NCBI RefSeq assembly: GCF_001424345.1
Contig: NZ_LMPF01000002.1
Location: 265,119 to 329,118, forward strand
Length of the DNA stretch: 64,000 nt
Direction of reading: 5' to 3'
Source of the DNA: Burkholderia sp. Leaf177
GTDB taxonomy: Bacteria > Pseudomonadota > Gammaproteobacteria > Burkholderiales > Burkholderiaceae
Below the pieces are notes generated by a model. That model was not told where the DNA came from and searched no databases. It saw nothing but the letters and a program-made list of their open reading frames with translations. Position numbers and translations under genes: made by a program. Shown piece by piece: positions 40,527 through 49,394 of this stretch (its first letter is position 1; each line of letters begins with the position of its first letter).

Positions 40527-41681
40527 ATGAGGGGTGGCTTAACGCAGGGCGGCTTTCCGCAGGGCGGCTTTCCGCAGGGCGGCTCAACGCAGGGCGGCTT
40601 TCCGCTACGAGCGTATGACTGGCACTGGCGCGCGATGGCCAGGACGCTTGCGATCCTTATCGGCCTGGCGTTGGTCTCGGTCATGTCCGGATGCAGCCTG
40701 TTTCCGACACAGCCGGCCGCGCCGATCATCGATTTGTCGACACCGCAGCCGGCGAGCGAGCCCGAAGCCGTAGAACCGGAAGAAGAGCCGGCTTCCACGC
40801 CCGTTGCCACGCAACCGCCCATCGAGCAAAAAGCACCGCGTCCGAAGCCCAAGCGCCGCGTCGTCGTGCCGAAAAAACCGCCGCCACCGCCGCCTCCGCC
40901 CGTCGAAGAGAAAGCGCCCCCGCCTCCGCCGCCGATTCTCACCACGCGCATCATGCAGCACGAGCAGATCCATGGTCTGCTCGACAGCGAGATCCAGCGC
41001 GACGGCAAGATCGTCGGCCGCGCGGTGGACATGTACGTGGACGCCGCCGCCAAGCCTAAGCTCATGATCGTGAACCTGTCGGGCTTCCTCGGCGTGGGCG
41101 ATCGCAAGGTCACGTTCCCGTGGAGCGCGTTCCGTTTCAATCCGGCCGACAAGAAAGCGCCCGTGACGTTTGTCATGCCGCAAGCGGCCGCTGGCAAAAA
41201 GGCGGAAGCGCCGCCGAAGCCGGGTTCTGTCGCCGAAGTTCCGCCGACTCTTGCGCAACTCGTCGATTCAAACGTCACGCAAAAGAGCGGCGCGCGCATG
41301 GGCCGGGTGGTCGATGTGTTGATCGATTCGCAAGCGCAGCCGCAAGCGCTTGTCATCGACCTCTCCGATTCCCTCGCCGGCGACAAGCGGCAAGTCGCGG
41401 CCAACTGGCCGGACCTGCGCGTGGTTTCGCGCAACAAGGTGATGCAATTGCAACTGGATTTCACCGATACACAGATCAAGGCCGCACCGACCTATTCGCC
41501 CGATCAGCCGATCAAGATCATCTCGCCCGTCGTGCCCGCAGCAGAACCGGCCGCGGCGTCGGAGCCTGCATCGGCGGCGGCGGCATCAGCGGCGACGGCG
41601 GCATCGGCTGCGGTACCTGCTTCAACGTCCTCGGGACCGGTAGCGGCTGCATCATCCGCCGCGCGGCCCTCGAAACAATGA
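40527..41681 (+). CDS. Double PRC-barrel protein with lipoprotein-like signal and repeat N-terminus
   Basis: About 384 residues from the ATG at 40527, which has GGAG 8 bases upstream. Residues 3-26 are five short GGFPQ/GGLTQ repeats. They are followed by a hydrophobic segment and lipobox-like VSVMSGC (Cys about residue 56), so an alternative start at 40635 would give an ordinary lipoprotein. Next come a Pro/Lys-rich spacer, two PRC-barrel domains (about 150-205 and 235-305) and an Ala-rich tail. PRC barrels bind RNA or membrane proteins; here they would be periplasmic, and the function is unknown. The MFS gene follows by 14 bases. Confidence 0.72.
   Translation: MRGGLTQGGFPQGGFPQGGSTQGGFPLRAYDWHWRAMARTLAILIGLALVSVMSGCSLFPTQPAAPIIDLSTPQPASEPEAVEPEEEPASTPVATQPPIEQKAPRPKPKRRVVVPKKPPPPPPPPVEEKAPPPPPPILTTRIMQHEQIHGLLDSEIQRDGKIVGRAVDMYVDAAAKPKLMIVNLSGFLGVGDRKVTFPWSAFRFNPADKKAPVTFVMPQAAAGKKAEAPPKPGSVAEVPPTLAQLVDSNVTQKSGARMGRVVDVLIDSQAQPQALVIDLSDSLAGDKRQVAANWPDLRVVSRNKVMQLQLDFTDTQIKAAPTYSPDQPIKIISPVVPAAEPAAASEPASAAAASAATAASAAVPASTSSGPVAAASSAARPSKQ
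40533..40604 (+). repeat. Five-unit 15-bp coding tandem repeat
   Basis: Units of GGCGGCTTTCCGCAG and close variants (GGTGGCTTAACGCAG, GGCGGCTCAACGCAG) repeat in frame at 40533, 40548, 40563 and 40578, with a partial unit at 40593. Each unit encodes GG(F/L/S)(P/T)Q. Because units are multiples of three, expansion or loss would not break the frame. Confidence 0.85.
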
Positions 41682-41695
41682 GGACGATCTGAAAT

Positions 41696-42994
41696 ATGGT
41701 TACTGCACGAAGTCTGCGCGCGCTGGATTGGCTGAACTTTTTTGTCGCGAATGTGCAGACCGGCTTCGGGCCGTTCATCGCTTCCTATCTCGCCGCGAAC
41801 AAGTGGACGCAGGGCGAGATCGGGCTGATGCTGAGCGTCGGCACGATCAGCGCAATGGCGAGCCAGCTGCCCGCCGGCGCGCTCGTCGACGCTCTGCGCA
41901 ACAAGAAAGGCGCGGCAGCGGCTGCGATCATCGCGATCATCATCAGCGCGTTGCTGCTGGGCGCGAGTCCCACGTTCGTGGCCGTGTTCGCGGCCGAAGT
42001 GCTGCACGGGTTCGCGAGTTGCATGCTCGTTCCGGCAATGGCCGCCATCTCGCTCGCCCTCGTCTCGCGCGCGGATCTCGGCACGCGGCTCGGGCGCAAT
42101 GCGCGATGGGCGTCCATCGGCAGCGCGCTGACTGCCGCGTTGATGGGCGTGTTCGGTGAATATCTGTCGCTGCGATCGGTGTTTTTCCTGACCGCCGCGC
42201 TTGCGTTGCCGGCGCTCGTCGCGTTGAACATGATTCATCACGAGATGCCGCCGGTCGTGCCGCGCATGAAAAAAGCGGCATCGAAAGCAGGCTCGACGAT
42301 TTCCGATGCCCTCAGTTCAGCCGGCGGCGAGCGCCCTGAAAGCCTGCGCGATTTGCTCCGCGATCCACGCTTGCTGACTTTCGCCGCGTGCGTGGTGCTG
42401 TTCCACCTTTCGAATGCGGCGATGCTGAATCTCGCCGCCGGCGAAGTCACCGCGCACATGGGCGACAACGTTCAACTGGTGATCGCGGCGTGCATTATCG
42501 TGCCGCAGTTCATCGTGGCGGGATTGTCGCCTTGGGTCGGGCGGCAGGCGCAAACCTGGGGACGACGGCCGGTGCTGATCCTCGGTTTTTCGGCGTTGCC
42601 GTTGCGCGCGCTGCTGTTCGCCGCCGCCAGCAGCGCGAGCAGCCCTTATCTGCTCGTGCCGGTGCAAATGCTCGATGGCATCAGCGCGGCGGTCTTCGGC
42701 GTGATGTTGCCGCTGATCGCAGCCGACGTTGCCGGCGGCAAAGGCCGATACAACTTGTGTATCGGATTCTTCGGGCTGGCGGCGGGTGTTGGCGCGACGT
42801 TGAGCACGGCGATAGCCGGGTTTGTCGCCGACAAATTCGGTGTGAATACGAGTTTCTTCGGGCTCGCGGCCGCGGGTGCGCTGGCTGTCGCGCTGGTGTG
42901 GCTGGCCATGCCGGAAACCCGCGATGCCGCTGCAAACGACGAAGCCGCGAAGAAAGACAAGGACAAAGACAAGGAAGCCACGCCTGCGGGGTGA
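41696..42994 (+). CDS. MFS transporter
   Basis: 432 residues with about 12 hydrophobic segments. The opening LDWLNFFVANVQTGFGPFIASYLA and the first loop GALVDALRNKKGAAAAA are MFS-like. The central cytoplasmic loop is longer than usual (about 185-215) and the C-terminus is a charged KDKDKDKE tail. Substrate unknown. It is preceded by the PRC-barrel gene and followed after 6 bases by a crotonase-family gene, so the three may be co-transcribed. Confidence 0.82.
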   Translation: MVTARSLRALDWLNFFVANVQTGFGPFIASYLAANKWTQGEIGLMLSVGTISAMASQLPAGALVDALRNKKGAAAAAIIAIIISALLLGASPTFVAVFAAEVLHGFASCMLVPAMAAISLALVSRADLGTRLGRNARWASIGSALTAALMGVFGEYLSLRSVFFLTAALALPALVALNMIHHEMPPVVPRMKKAASKAGSTISDALSSAGGERPESLRDLLRDPRLLTFAACVVLFHLSNAAMLNLAAGEVTAHMGDNVQLVIAACIIVPQFIVAGLSPWVGRQAQTWGRRPVLILGFSALPLRALLFAAASSASSPYLLVPVQMLDGISAAVFGVMLPLIAADVAGGKGRYNLCIGFFGLAAGVGATLSTAIAGFVADKFGVNTSFFGLAAAGALAVALVWLAMPETRDAAANDEAAKKDKDKDKEATPAG

Positions 42995-43000
42995 ACGGAT

Positions 43001-43744
43001 ATGACCGAAACGAGCGTCAGTGAAGGGTTTTCGTGGTCGCGGCACGACGGCGTGGTCACGATCCGCCTGACGCGCGTGGAACAGCACAATCGTATCGATC
43101 CCGCGGATGTGGCGGGACTGCGTGAGGCGATTGCCGCAGCTTCAACCGATACAACAACATTTGCGCTCGTTGTCACGGGCACCGGTTCGACCACCTTCAG
43201 CTCCGGCTACACGCTTTCGGCGCTTGCTGCCGGTGATATCGACGATACGTTTGAAAGCCTGCTCAACGAGCTCGAAGCTTGTCCGCTTCCTACAATCTGC
43301 GCGCTGAACGGCAGCGTGTACGGCGGCGCGACAGACCTTGCGCTGTGCTGCGATATCCGGATTGGCGTTGAAGGTTCGCGCATGTTCATGCCGGCGGCGC
43401 GCATCGGCTTACATTACTACCCGGACGGCATGCGCCGGTATGTCCGCGAACTCGGGCTCATGCAGGCGAAGCGGCTTTTTCTCACCGGCATGGCAATCGA
43501 TGCGCCCGAGATGTCGCGCATCGGCTTCCTGACCGATCTGGTCATGGCCGATCAACTGACGACGCGCACAGCGGAATATATTGATGCCTTGCGCGCTTGC
43601 GAACCCAACGTCGTGCGTTCGATGAAACAGCAACTCAATGCCATCGCGACCGGCGATTCCCAGGCTTTAACCGATCGATCCGCCTACGAAGCTTCGCTCC
43701 AAAGCCCGGCGATTGCCGAGCGCATCAAACAGCGGCGAAGCTGA
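43001..43744 (+). CDS. Enoyl-CoA hydratase/isomerase (crotonase) family protein, atypical active site
   Basis: 247 residues with the crotonase fold. The oxyanion-hole stretches are FSSGYTLSAL (about 66-75) and NGSVYGGATDLALCCD (about 103-118). At the position where hydratases carry the first catalytic Glu (P-E in FxxPE-GL), this protein reads FMPAARIGL, with Ala. Hydratase activity is therefore doubtful; an isomerase, hydrolase or thioesterase variant is more likely. It starts 6 bases after an MFS gene. No CoA ligase or thiolase is nearby. Confidence 0.75.
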   Translation: MTETSVSEGFSWSRHDGVVTIRLTRVEQHNRIDPADVAGLREAIAAASTDTTTFALVVTGTGSTTFSSGYTLSALAAGDIDDTFESLLNELEACPLPTICALNGSVYGGATDLALCCDIRIGVEGSRMFMPAARIGLHYYPDGMRRYVRELGLMQAKRLFLTGMAIDAPEMSRIGFLTDLVMADQLTTRTAEYIDALRACEPNVVRSMKQQLNAIATGDSQALTDRSAYEASLQSPAIAERIKQRRS

Positions 43745-43745
43745 G

Positions 43746-45131
43746 TCATTCAAGCGGCTTCAACATGCCCAACAGCGTGGGAATCAGCTCGCTCACCGTC
43801 GGATGAATATGCATCGCGCGCTGCAATGTGGTGTACGGCGCGTCGGCATTCATGATGTCGATAAACGTATGAATCGCTTCATCGCCTTCTATTCCCAGAA
43901 TTGCCGCGCCCAGAATCTTCTTCGTATTTACGTCGACCAGCACCTTCATGAAACCGTCCGTCTCGCCGCGCTCACGTGCCCGGCCTACGCGCGACATCGG
44001 CATGGTGGCGATCAGCGCGGCGCGGCCATCTTTTCGGACCTCCGCTTCGCTCATGCCGACGCGCGCAAACGGCGGATCCACAAAAACCGCGTAACACATG
44101 ATTCGCGAATCGACGCTGCGTGATTCGCCCTCCACCACGTTCGACGCAATGATCTCGTAATCGTTGTACGACGTATGCGTGAAGGCGCCGCGCCCGTTGA
44201 CATCGCCGAGCGCCCAGACGCCTTCCGTTTTGGTGCGAAGCTGGCCATCGACGTCGATCAAACCGTGCTTGTTCGGCACAATGCCGGCGTGTTCCAGCCC
44301 GAGGTCATCGGTATTCGGCGTGCGTCCCGTGGCGAACAAAAGATGCGATGCATCGACGTTGTTTCCATCCTTGAACCAGATCCGCACGCCCTCGCCCGCC
44401 GCCTCGACCTTCGACGTCTCCGTGTTGAAAAGAAACGCCACGCCATCGCGCGACAGAACCTTCTGAACCTGCTCCGCGAAATCCTTGTCTTCGCGCGCGA
44501 GGACCCGGTCGCCCCTCACGAGCACCGTCACGCGGCTGCCGAAGCGCGCGAACATCTGCGCAAATTCCAGCGCGATATAACTGCCGCCCACGATCGCCAG
44601 ATGTTCGGGCAACTGCGTCAATTCAAGAATTGTGGAATTCGTCAGATATGAAATTCCCGCCAGCCCTTCGATTTCCGGCACGGTCGCGCGCGTCCCGGTA
44701 TTGATGAAAATCGAATCCGCCGAGAGTTCGTGCTGCTGGCCGTCGTTGCCTTGCACGATGATGGAATGCGGCCCGGTAAAGCGCCCGTGACCATTGAAAA
44801 CCGTCACGCCCGAGGTTCCCCGCAACCACTTCTCCACGCCGTCGCGCGATGCGCCGATGACTTCGTCCTTGCGCGCCTTGACGCGCGCCAGGTCCACGCG
44901 AACGCCGCCATCGAGGATCACGCCGTATTCTGCCGCGTGGCGCGCGACGTACGCCGCGCGTGCGCTCGCCACATACGTCTTGGTGGGCGTGCAGCCAACG
45001 TTCACGCACGTCCCGCCGAACAACGACCGTTCGATGACCGCCGTGCGTTTGCCGCTCTCTGCAAGCTTCACGGCCAGCGGCGCGCCGCCTTGTCCTGTCC
45101 CGATCACGATGGCGTCAAAGTGTTGCGACAT
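43746..45131 (-). CDS. Mercuric-reductase-like FAD/NAD(P) disulfide oxidoreductase
   Basis: 461 residues of the class I pyridine nucleotide-disulfide oxidoreductase family. FAD site VIGTGQGGAPLA (9-20), redox-active disulfide CVNVGC (42-47), NAD(P) site AIVGGSYIALEFAQ, second FAD motif LFATGRTPN, and a C-terminal dimer domain with HIHPTVSELIPTLL near the end. There is no N-terminal heavy-metal-associated domain and no mer operon, so it is a general MerA-like or soluble transhydrogenase-like reductase with unknown substrate. It is convergent with the crotonase gene, two bases apart, and divergent from the aldehyde dehydrogenase. Confidence 0.86.
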   Translation of the reverse strand: MSQHFDAIVIGTGQGGAPLAVKLAESGKRTAVIERSLFGGTCVNVGCTPTKTYVASARAAYVARHAAEYGVILDGGVRVDLARVKARKDEVIGASRDGVEKWLRGTSGVTVFNGHGRFTGPHSIIVQGNDGQQHELSADSIFINTGTRATVPEIEGLAGISYLTNSTILELTQLPEHLAIVGGSYIALEFAQMFARFGSRVTVLVRGDRVLAREDKDFAEQVQKVLSRDGVAFLFNTETSKVEAAGEGVRIWFKDGNNVDASHLLFATGRTPNTDDLGLEHAGIVPNKHGLIDVDGQLRTKTEGVWALGDVNGRGAFTHTSYNDYEIIASNVVEGESRSVDSRIMCYAVFVDPPFARVGMSEAEVRKDGRAALIATMPMSRVGRARERGETDGFMKVLVDVNTKKILGAAILGIEGDEAIHTFIDIMNADAPYTTLQRAMHIHPTVSELIPTLLGMLKPLE

Positions 45132-45344
45132 GTTGATGTCTCCTCCGGTTGGTCCAGCGGGGTTTTCGTCTTTGCATGGTAGCTCTCTGCTGGCATCGAT
45201 GCATCAGCAACGCTTCCCGCCGTGTGTGCGTTTTACGCATGGACGGGTCGAGATTTAATCGCTTGTGGCCCAGTGTCACGCCCGCTAAAACTACCGCCAT
45301 TCACGTCGCGGATCCGCTGCGGCGCTTCATTCCGGGCAATCACG

Positions 45345-46769
45345 ATGCGCACCTACCGTAACTTCATCGACGGCCGCCTGATCGACTCATCGTCCGATCG
45401 GTTTGCCGATGTCGACAATCCCGCCACCGCCGAGATCATCGCGCGCGTCACGCTGGCGTCAGAAGACGATGCGCTCGCCGCCGTGGAAGCTGCATCGCGG
45501 GCGCAGAAAACGTGGCGCAAGCTGAGCTCGATCGAGCGCGGCGAACATCTGCGCCGTTTCGCCGACGCCATCGTGGAACGTGCGCCGCAAATCGGCGCGG
45601 CGCTGGCGCTGGAATCGGGCAAAAGCGTGGCGGATTCGGAAAACGAAGCCCGCTACGCCGCCGATATCACCCGTTACCACGCCGAATGGGCGCGCCGGAT
45701 TGAAGGCGAAGTCATCCCGAGCGACACGTTCGACGAAAACCTCGTGCTGCATCGCGAGCCGATTGGCGTGATCGCGTGCCTGATCCCGTTCAACTATCCG
45801 GTCTACACGCTGTTGCGCAAGGTCGCGCCCGCGCTGATCACGGGCAACACGGTCGTGGTGCGGCCGAGCAACAACACGCCAACGTCCGCGCTCGAAGTCG
45901 CCGAAGCCGCCCGGCAAGCGGGTTTGCCGGCCGGCGTGTTCAACGTGCTCGCCATGGACCACGCGACCGCCGGCACGGTCTGCACGCATCCGGCCGTCGG
46001 CATGATCACGCTGACCGGCAGCGTGAATGCAGGGCGCATCGTGCTCGATTACTGCAAGACGAATATCGCGAAACCTTCGCTGGAACTCGGCGGCAAGGCG
46101 CCGGCGATCATCGAACCCGATGCCGATCTGGAAGCTGCTGCGAGCGCCATCGTCGGATCGAAGACCACGCATTGCGGCCAGTTGTGTACCGCGATGGAAC
46201 GCGTCTACGTCCATGCAAGCGTGCACGATCGCTTTGTCGAATTGCTGCGCGCGAAGCTGAGCGCGGTGAGTTTCGGCGATCGCTCAAAAGACGCATCGCT
46301 GATGGGACCGCTGGTCAGTCGCGCGGCGCAACACAACATTCACGCGATGGTGCAACGCGCCGTCGCCGAAGGCGCGACGATCGCAACCGGCGGAACGTTG
46401 CCCGACACCGCCGGTTTTTTCTACCCGCCCACGTTGCTGCTCAATTGCCGCCACGACATGGAGATCGTGCGAGAGGAAATCTTCGGACCGGTGCTGCCAG
46501 TGATTTCGTACGACACGCTGGACGACGCCCTCGCCATGGCTAACGACCATCAATACGGCTTGTCGTCGGTGCTTTATACGGAGAACTATCGGACCGCCAT
46601 GCGCGTGGCCAACGAGATTGAAGCGGGCGAGCTTTACGTGAACCGCACGCCCGCCGATCCGTATCAAGGTTTCCACGCGGGCTGGAAACGCTCGGGCCTC
46701 GGCGGCGACGACGGCAAGCACGGCATGCTCGAATTCACCCAGACCCGCCTCGTGGTCATGAAGTACTGA
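45345..46769 (+). CDS. NAD(P)-dependent aldehyde dehydrogenase (lactaldehyde/glycolaldehyde dehydrogenase-like)
   Basis: A 474-residue ALDH. Catalytic residues are N150 in PFNYP, E248 in LELGGKAP and C281 in GQLCTA. The sequence resembles the AldA and sugar-aldehyde branch. I chose the ATG at 45345 (MRTYRNFIDGRL) from homology; the frame extends to 45222. The gap to the divergent flavoprotein contains TGCGT-TTT-ACGCA (45227-45239), a possible operator. First gene of an operon with an MFS transporter, an enolase-superfamily dehydratase and a GMC oxidoreductase, so it probably oxidises a semialdehyde made late in sugar-acid breakdown. Confidence 0.87.
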   Translation: MRTYRNFIDGRLIDSSSDRFADVDNPATAEIIARVTLASEDDALAAVEAASRAQKTWRKLSSIERGEHLRRFADAIVERAPQIGAALALESGKSVADSENEARYAADITRYHAEWARRIEGEVIPSDTFDENLVLHREPIGVIACLIPFNYPVYTLLRKVAPALITGNTVVVRPSNNTPTSALEVAEAARQAGLPAGVFNVLAMDHATAGTVCTHPAVGMITLTGSVNAGRIVLDYCKTNIAKPSLELGGKAPAIIEPDADLEAAASAIVGSKTTHCGQLCTAMERVYVHASVHDRFVELLRAKLSAVSFGDRSKDASLMGPLVSRAAQHNIHAMVQRAVAEGATIATGGTLPDTAGFFYPPTLLLNCRHDMEIVREEIFGPVLPVISYDTLDDALAMANDHQYGLSSVLYTENYRTAMRVANEIEAGELYVNRTPADPYQGFHAGWKRSGLGGDDGKHGMLEFTQTRLVVMKY

Positions 46770-46800
46770 TTTTTCCCCAACCTGCATGGATCGATAAAAA

Positions 46801-46823
46801 CAGCGCGCCTCAAGAGCGCGCTG
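46801..46823 (+). terminator. Stem-loop between aldehyde dehydrogenase and MFS genes
   Basis: CAGCGCGC and GCGCGCTG pair perfectly across a 7-base loop, 14 bases before the GTG of the MFS gene. No U-run follows, so partial attenuation or mRNA processing is more likely than termination. Confidence 0.5.
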
Positions 46824-46836
46824 AAGGAGACTTATC

Positions 46837-48165
46837 GTGGATAAAACCTTGACCGGCATCACGCCGGCAGTTGCTGAAACAAGCCGCTCACAACGATACA
46901 TCCAGCTCCTGCTGCTGGTCATTGCCGCAGGCGCAATCTACCCGCTGCTGTATCTGCGTCAGGTTTACCAGACGCCGATGCTCGAGTTTTTTCATATCGA
47001 CAACAGCCAGCTTGGGTATCTGTATTCCATCCTGGGCACGGTTTTCCTGCTGTGCTATTTGCCGAGCGGCTGGCTTGCCGACCGCATCGCGCCACGTTTC
47101 CTGATCTGCTTTTCGCTGATTGCCACCGGCGCGCTCGGGCTGGTTTATTCGACCGCGCCGAGCTTCCCCGTGCTGCTCGTCGTGTTCTGCTGCTGGGGAT
47201 TGACCACCGGCCTGACCTTCTGGGCGTCGATCCTCAAGCGCGTCAAGACCATCGCGGCGCACGACGAACAAGGCCGCTTCTTCGGGTTGCTCGACGGCGG
47301 CCGGGGTTTGATCGAAGCGCTGCTCGCGACCGTCGCGCTCGTGATCTTCGCCGCTGCAACCGAAAAACACGGCTTGCCGACGAATGTGGGTTTCCGTTAC
47401 GTCGTTTATCTGTATTCGGCGTTTTGTATCGGCCTGGGATTGCTGATGGTGATGGTGAAGGAACCGCCTGCCACGCAACAGGAGCTTCAGCAAGCAGCGG
47501 ATAACCTGACGCAGAAACACAATCTGTGGCGCGACCTCGTTTTGCTGATGCGTATTCCGCAGCTCTGGCTGATGGCCGCCGTCGTGTTCTGCGGATACCA
47601 GATCTTCTGGGCAACCTACAGCTTCTCCGCGTACTTGCAGGTCGGCGACCTCAAGATGACGGTCGTGATGGCCGGCACGCTCACCACGCTCAAGCTGTGG
47701 ATGCGGCCAATTGGCGGAATTGGCGGCGGGTATCTCGGCGATCGTTTCTCCACGCTCGGCGTTCTGAGCACCGCGTTGTTTCTCGCCGCGATCGGGCTCG
47801 TCGCGCTGGCCGTGCTGCCGACCCTGCATATAGAACCACGCGTGGGGGTTGCGGTTATTGCGGTCGTGGTGCTGGTCATCGGCATCCTGACGTACGCCAT
47901 TCGTGGTCTCTACTGGTCGCTGCTCGATGATTGCGGCATTCCGTTGCGCATCACGGGCCTTGCGATCGGGCTGGTTTCGCTGATCGGTTATTCGCCTGAT
48001 GTCTTTCTGCCGCTCGTGAACGGCTGGACTACCGAGCATTTCCCCGGCCTTCCCGGCTATCAAATTTACTTTTCCTACATTGCTGTGATCAGCGTGATTG
48101 GCGGCGTGGCCGCGCTCGCCCTGATGCGCATGCGCAAGACCGTTACAAAGGATGCCATCCGATGA
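46837..48165 (+). CDS. MFS transporter (sugar-acid importer candidate)
   Basis: 442 residues with about 12 membrane segments. The N-terminus is LLLLVIAAGAIYPLLYLRQVYQTPMLEFF and the helix-2/3 loop is GWLADRIAPRF. The start is GTG at 46837, preceded by AAGGAGA. Its stop overlaps the ATG of the following dehydratase (ATGA), so the transporter and enzyme are co-translated and likely share a substrate. The family is seen with hexuronate and aldonate pathways, which fits the operon, but the substrate is inferred. Confidence 0.84.
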   Translation: MDKTLTGITPAVAETSRSQRYIQLLLLVIAAGAIYPLLYLRQVYQTPMLEFFHIDNSQLGYLYSILGTVFLLCYLPSGWLADRIAPRFLICFSLIATGALGLVYSTAPSFPVLLVVFCCWGLTTGLTFWASILKRVKTIAAHDEQGRFFGLLDGGRGLIEALLATVALVIFAAATEKHGLPTNVGFRYVVYLYSAFCIGLGLLMVMVKEPPATQQELQQAADNLTQKHNLWRDLVLLMRIPQLWLMAAVVFCGYQIFWATYSFSAYLQVGDLKMTVVMAGTLTTLKLWMRPIGGIGGGYLGDRFSTLGVLSTALFLAAIGLVALAVLPTLHIEPRVGVAVIAVVVLVIGILTYAIRGLYWSLLDDCGIPLRITGLAIGLVSLIGYSPDVFLPLVNGWTTEHFPGLPGYQIYFSYIAVISVIGGVAALALMRMRKTVTKDAIR

Positions 48166-49379
48166 AAATCGTCTCCCTCGAAACGCATTTCGTAGCCGTG
48201 CCGCCGCCGCATCTTGGCGGCATGTACTGGATCTTCGTGAAGCTGAAAACGGCTTGCGGCATTGAAGGCGTGGGTGAAATCTATTCGGCGACGTTCCATC
48301 CGAAAGCGATGGCGCACATCATCGACGACGTCTTCGGGCGCTACCTCCAGGACCACGATCCGCATCATGTCGAGCGCTTCTTTCGCGAGGCATATTCGAG
48401 CGGCTTCACGCAACGTCCCGATCTCACGATGATGGGCGTGGTCAGCGGCCTGGAAATGGCGTGCTGGGACATTATCGGCAAGGCAGCGGACAAACCCGTG
48501 TACGAACTGATGGGCGGCCTCGTGAACGAACGGCTGCGCTCGTACACGTATCTGTATCCGAAAAACGCAGCGGGTGAATACGATTACGACGACGTCGATC
48601 TCGCCGCCGAGTGCGCGGTGAAGAACGCGGACCTCGGCTTCACCGCCGTCAAGTTCGATCCGGCCGGACCGTACACCGCGTATTCGGGCCATCAGCTTTC
48701 GCTGGAAGTGCTCGAACGCTGCGAGACATTCTGCAAGCGCATACGCGAAGCCGTTGGCAACCGTTGCGACCTGCTGTTCGGCACGCACGGGCAGATGGTT
48801 CCATCGTCGGCAATCCGCTTGGCCCAACGGCTCGAAAAATACGATCCGTTGTGGTTCGAAGAACCCGTGCCGCCCGGCCAGGAAGACGCAATGGCGCAAG
48901 TCGCGCGCCATACGAGCATTCCGATCGCGGCAGGCGAGCGCCTGACCACCAAGTACGAATTCTTCAAGCTGCTGCAAGCGGGCGCGGCATCGATTCTTCA
49001 ATTGAACGTTGCGCGTTGCGGCGGCCTGCTCGAAGCCAAGAAGATCGCGGCGCTCGCCGAGGTCTATTACGCGCAGATCGCGCCGCATCTCTACAACGGA
49101 CCCGTTGGCGCGGCTGCGAGCATCCAGCTCGCCGCGTGCACGCCCAACTTCCTGATTCAGGAAAGCATCGGCACATGGGATGGTTTTCATGCGCAGATAT
49201 TGAAGACGCCGATTCAATGGGAAGACGGTTACATCATTCCGTCGAAAGCGCCGGGACTCGGCGTGGAACTCAACATGGATGTGGTGCGCGCGCATTCCCC
49301 TTATACCGGCGATCGTCTGCATCTGCAGATGGCGTCAAAGCCCGCCGATGTACGGGATTCTTCTCCGGCCAAAGGCTGA
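48162..49379 (+). CDS. Mandelate racemase/muconate-lactonizing (enolase superfamily) sugar-acid dehydratase
   Basis: 405 residues. The barrel lysine region is FTAVKFDP (K164), the first metal-ligand strand reads LLFGTHGQM (about 205-212) with a His in the position used by galactonate-dehydratase-like enzymes, followed by WFEEPVPP (E233, E234), AAGERL (E259) and the catalytic His region APHLYNGPVG (about 310). This arrangement favours acid-sugar dehydratases over racemases. It should dehydrate an aldonate or uronate to a 2-keto-3-deoxy acid. Overlaps the MFS gene by 4 bases. Confidence 0.84.
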   Translation: MKIVSLETHFVAVPPPHLGGMYWIFVKLKTACGIEGVGEIYSATFHPKAMAHIIDDVFGRYLQDHDPHHVERFFREAYSSGFTQRPDLTMMGVVSGLEMACWDIIGKAADKPVYELMGGLVNERLRSYTYLYPKNAAGEYDYDDVDLAAECAVKNADLGFTAVKFDPAGPYTAYSGHQLSLEVLERCETFCKRIREAVGNRCDLLFGTHGQMVPSSAIRLAQRLEKYDPLWFEEPVPPGQEDAMAQVARHTSIPIAAGERLTTKYEFFKLLQAGAASILQLNVARCGGLLEAKKIAALAEVYYAQIAPHLYNGPVGAAASIQLAACTPNFLIQESIGTWDGFHAQILKTPIQWEDGYIIPSKAPGLGVELNMDVVRAHSPYTGDRLHLQMASKPADVRDSSPAKG

Positions 49380-49394
49380 GGCGAGTAATTGAAT

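Noticed and set aside
40533..40604. Possible CRISPR-like array
   Set aside because: Units are 15 bases with no spacers, in frame with a coding sequence; it is a short coding tandem repeat.
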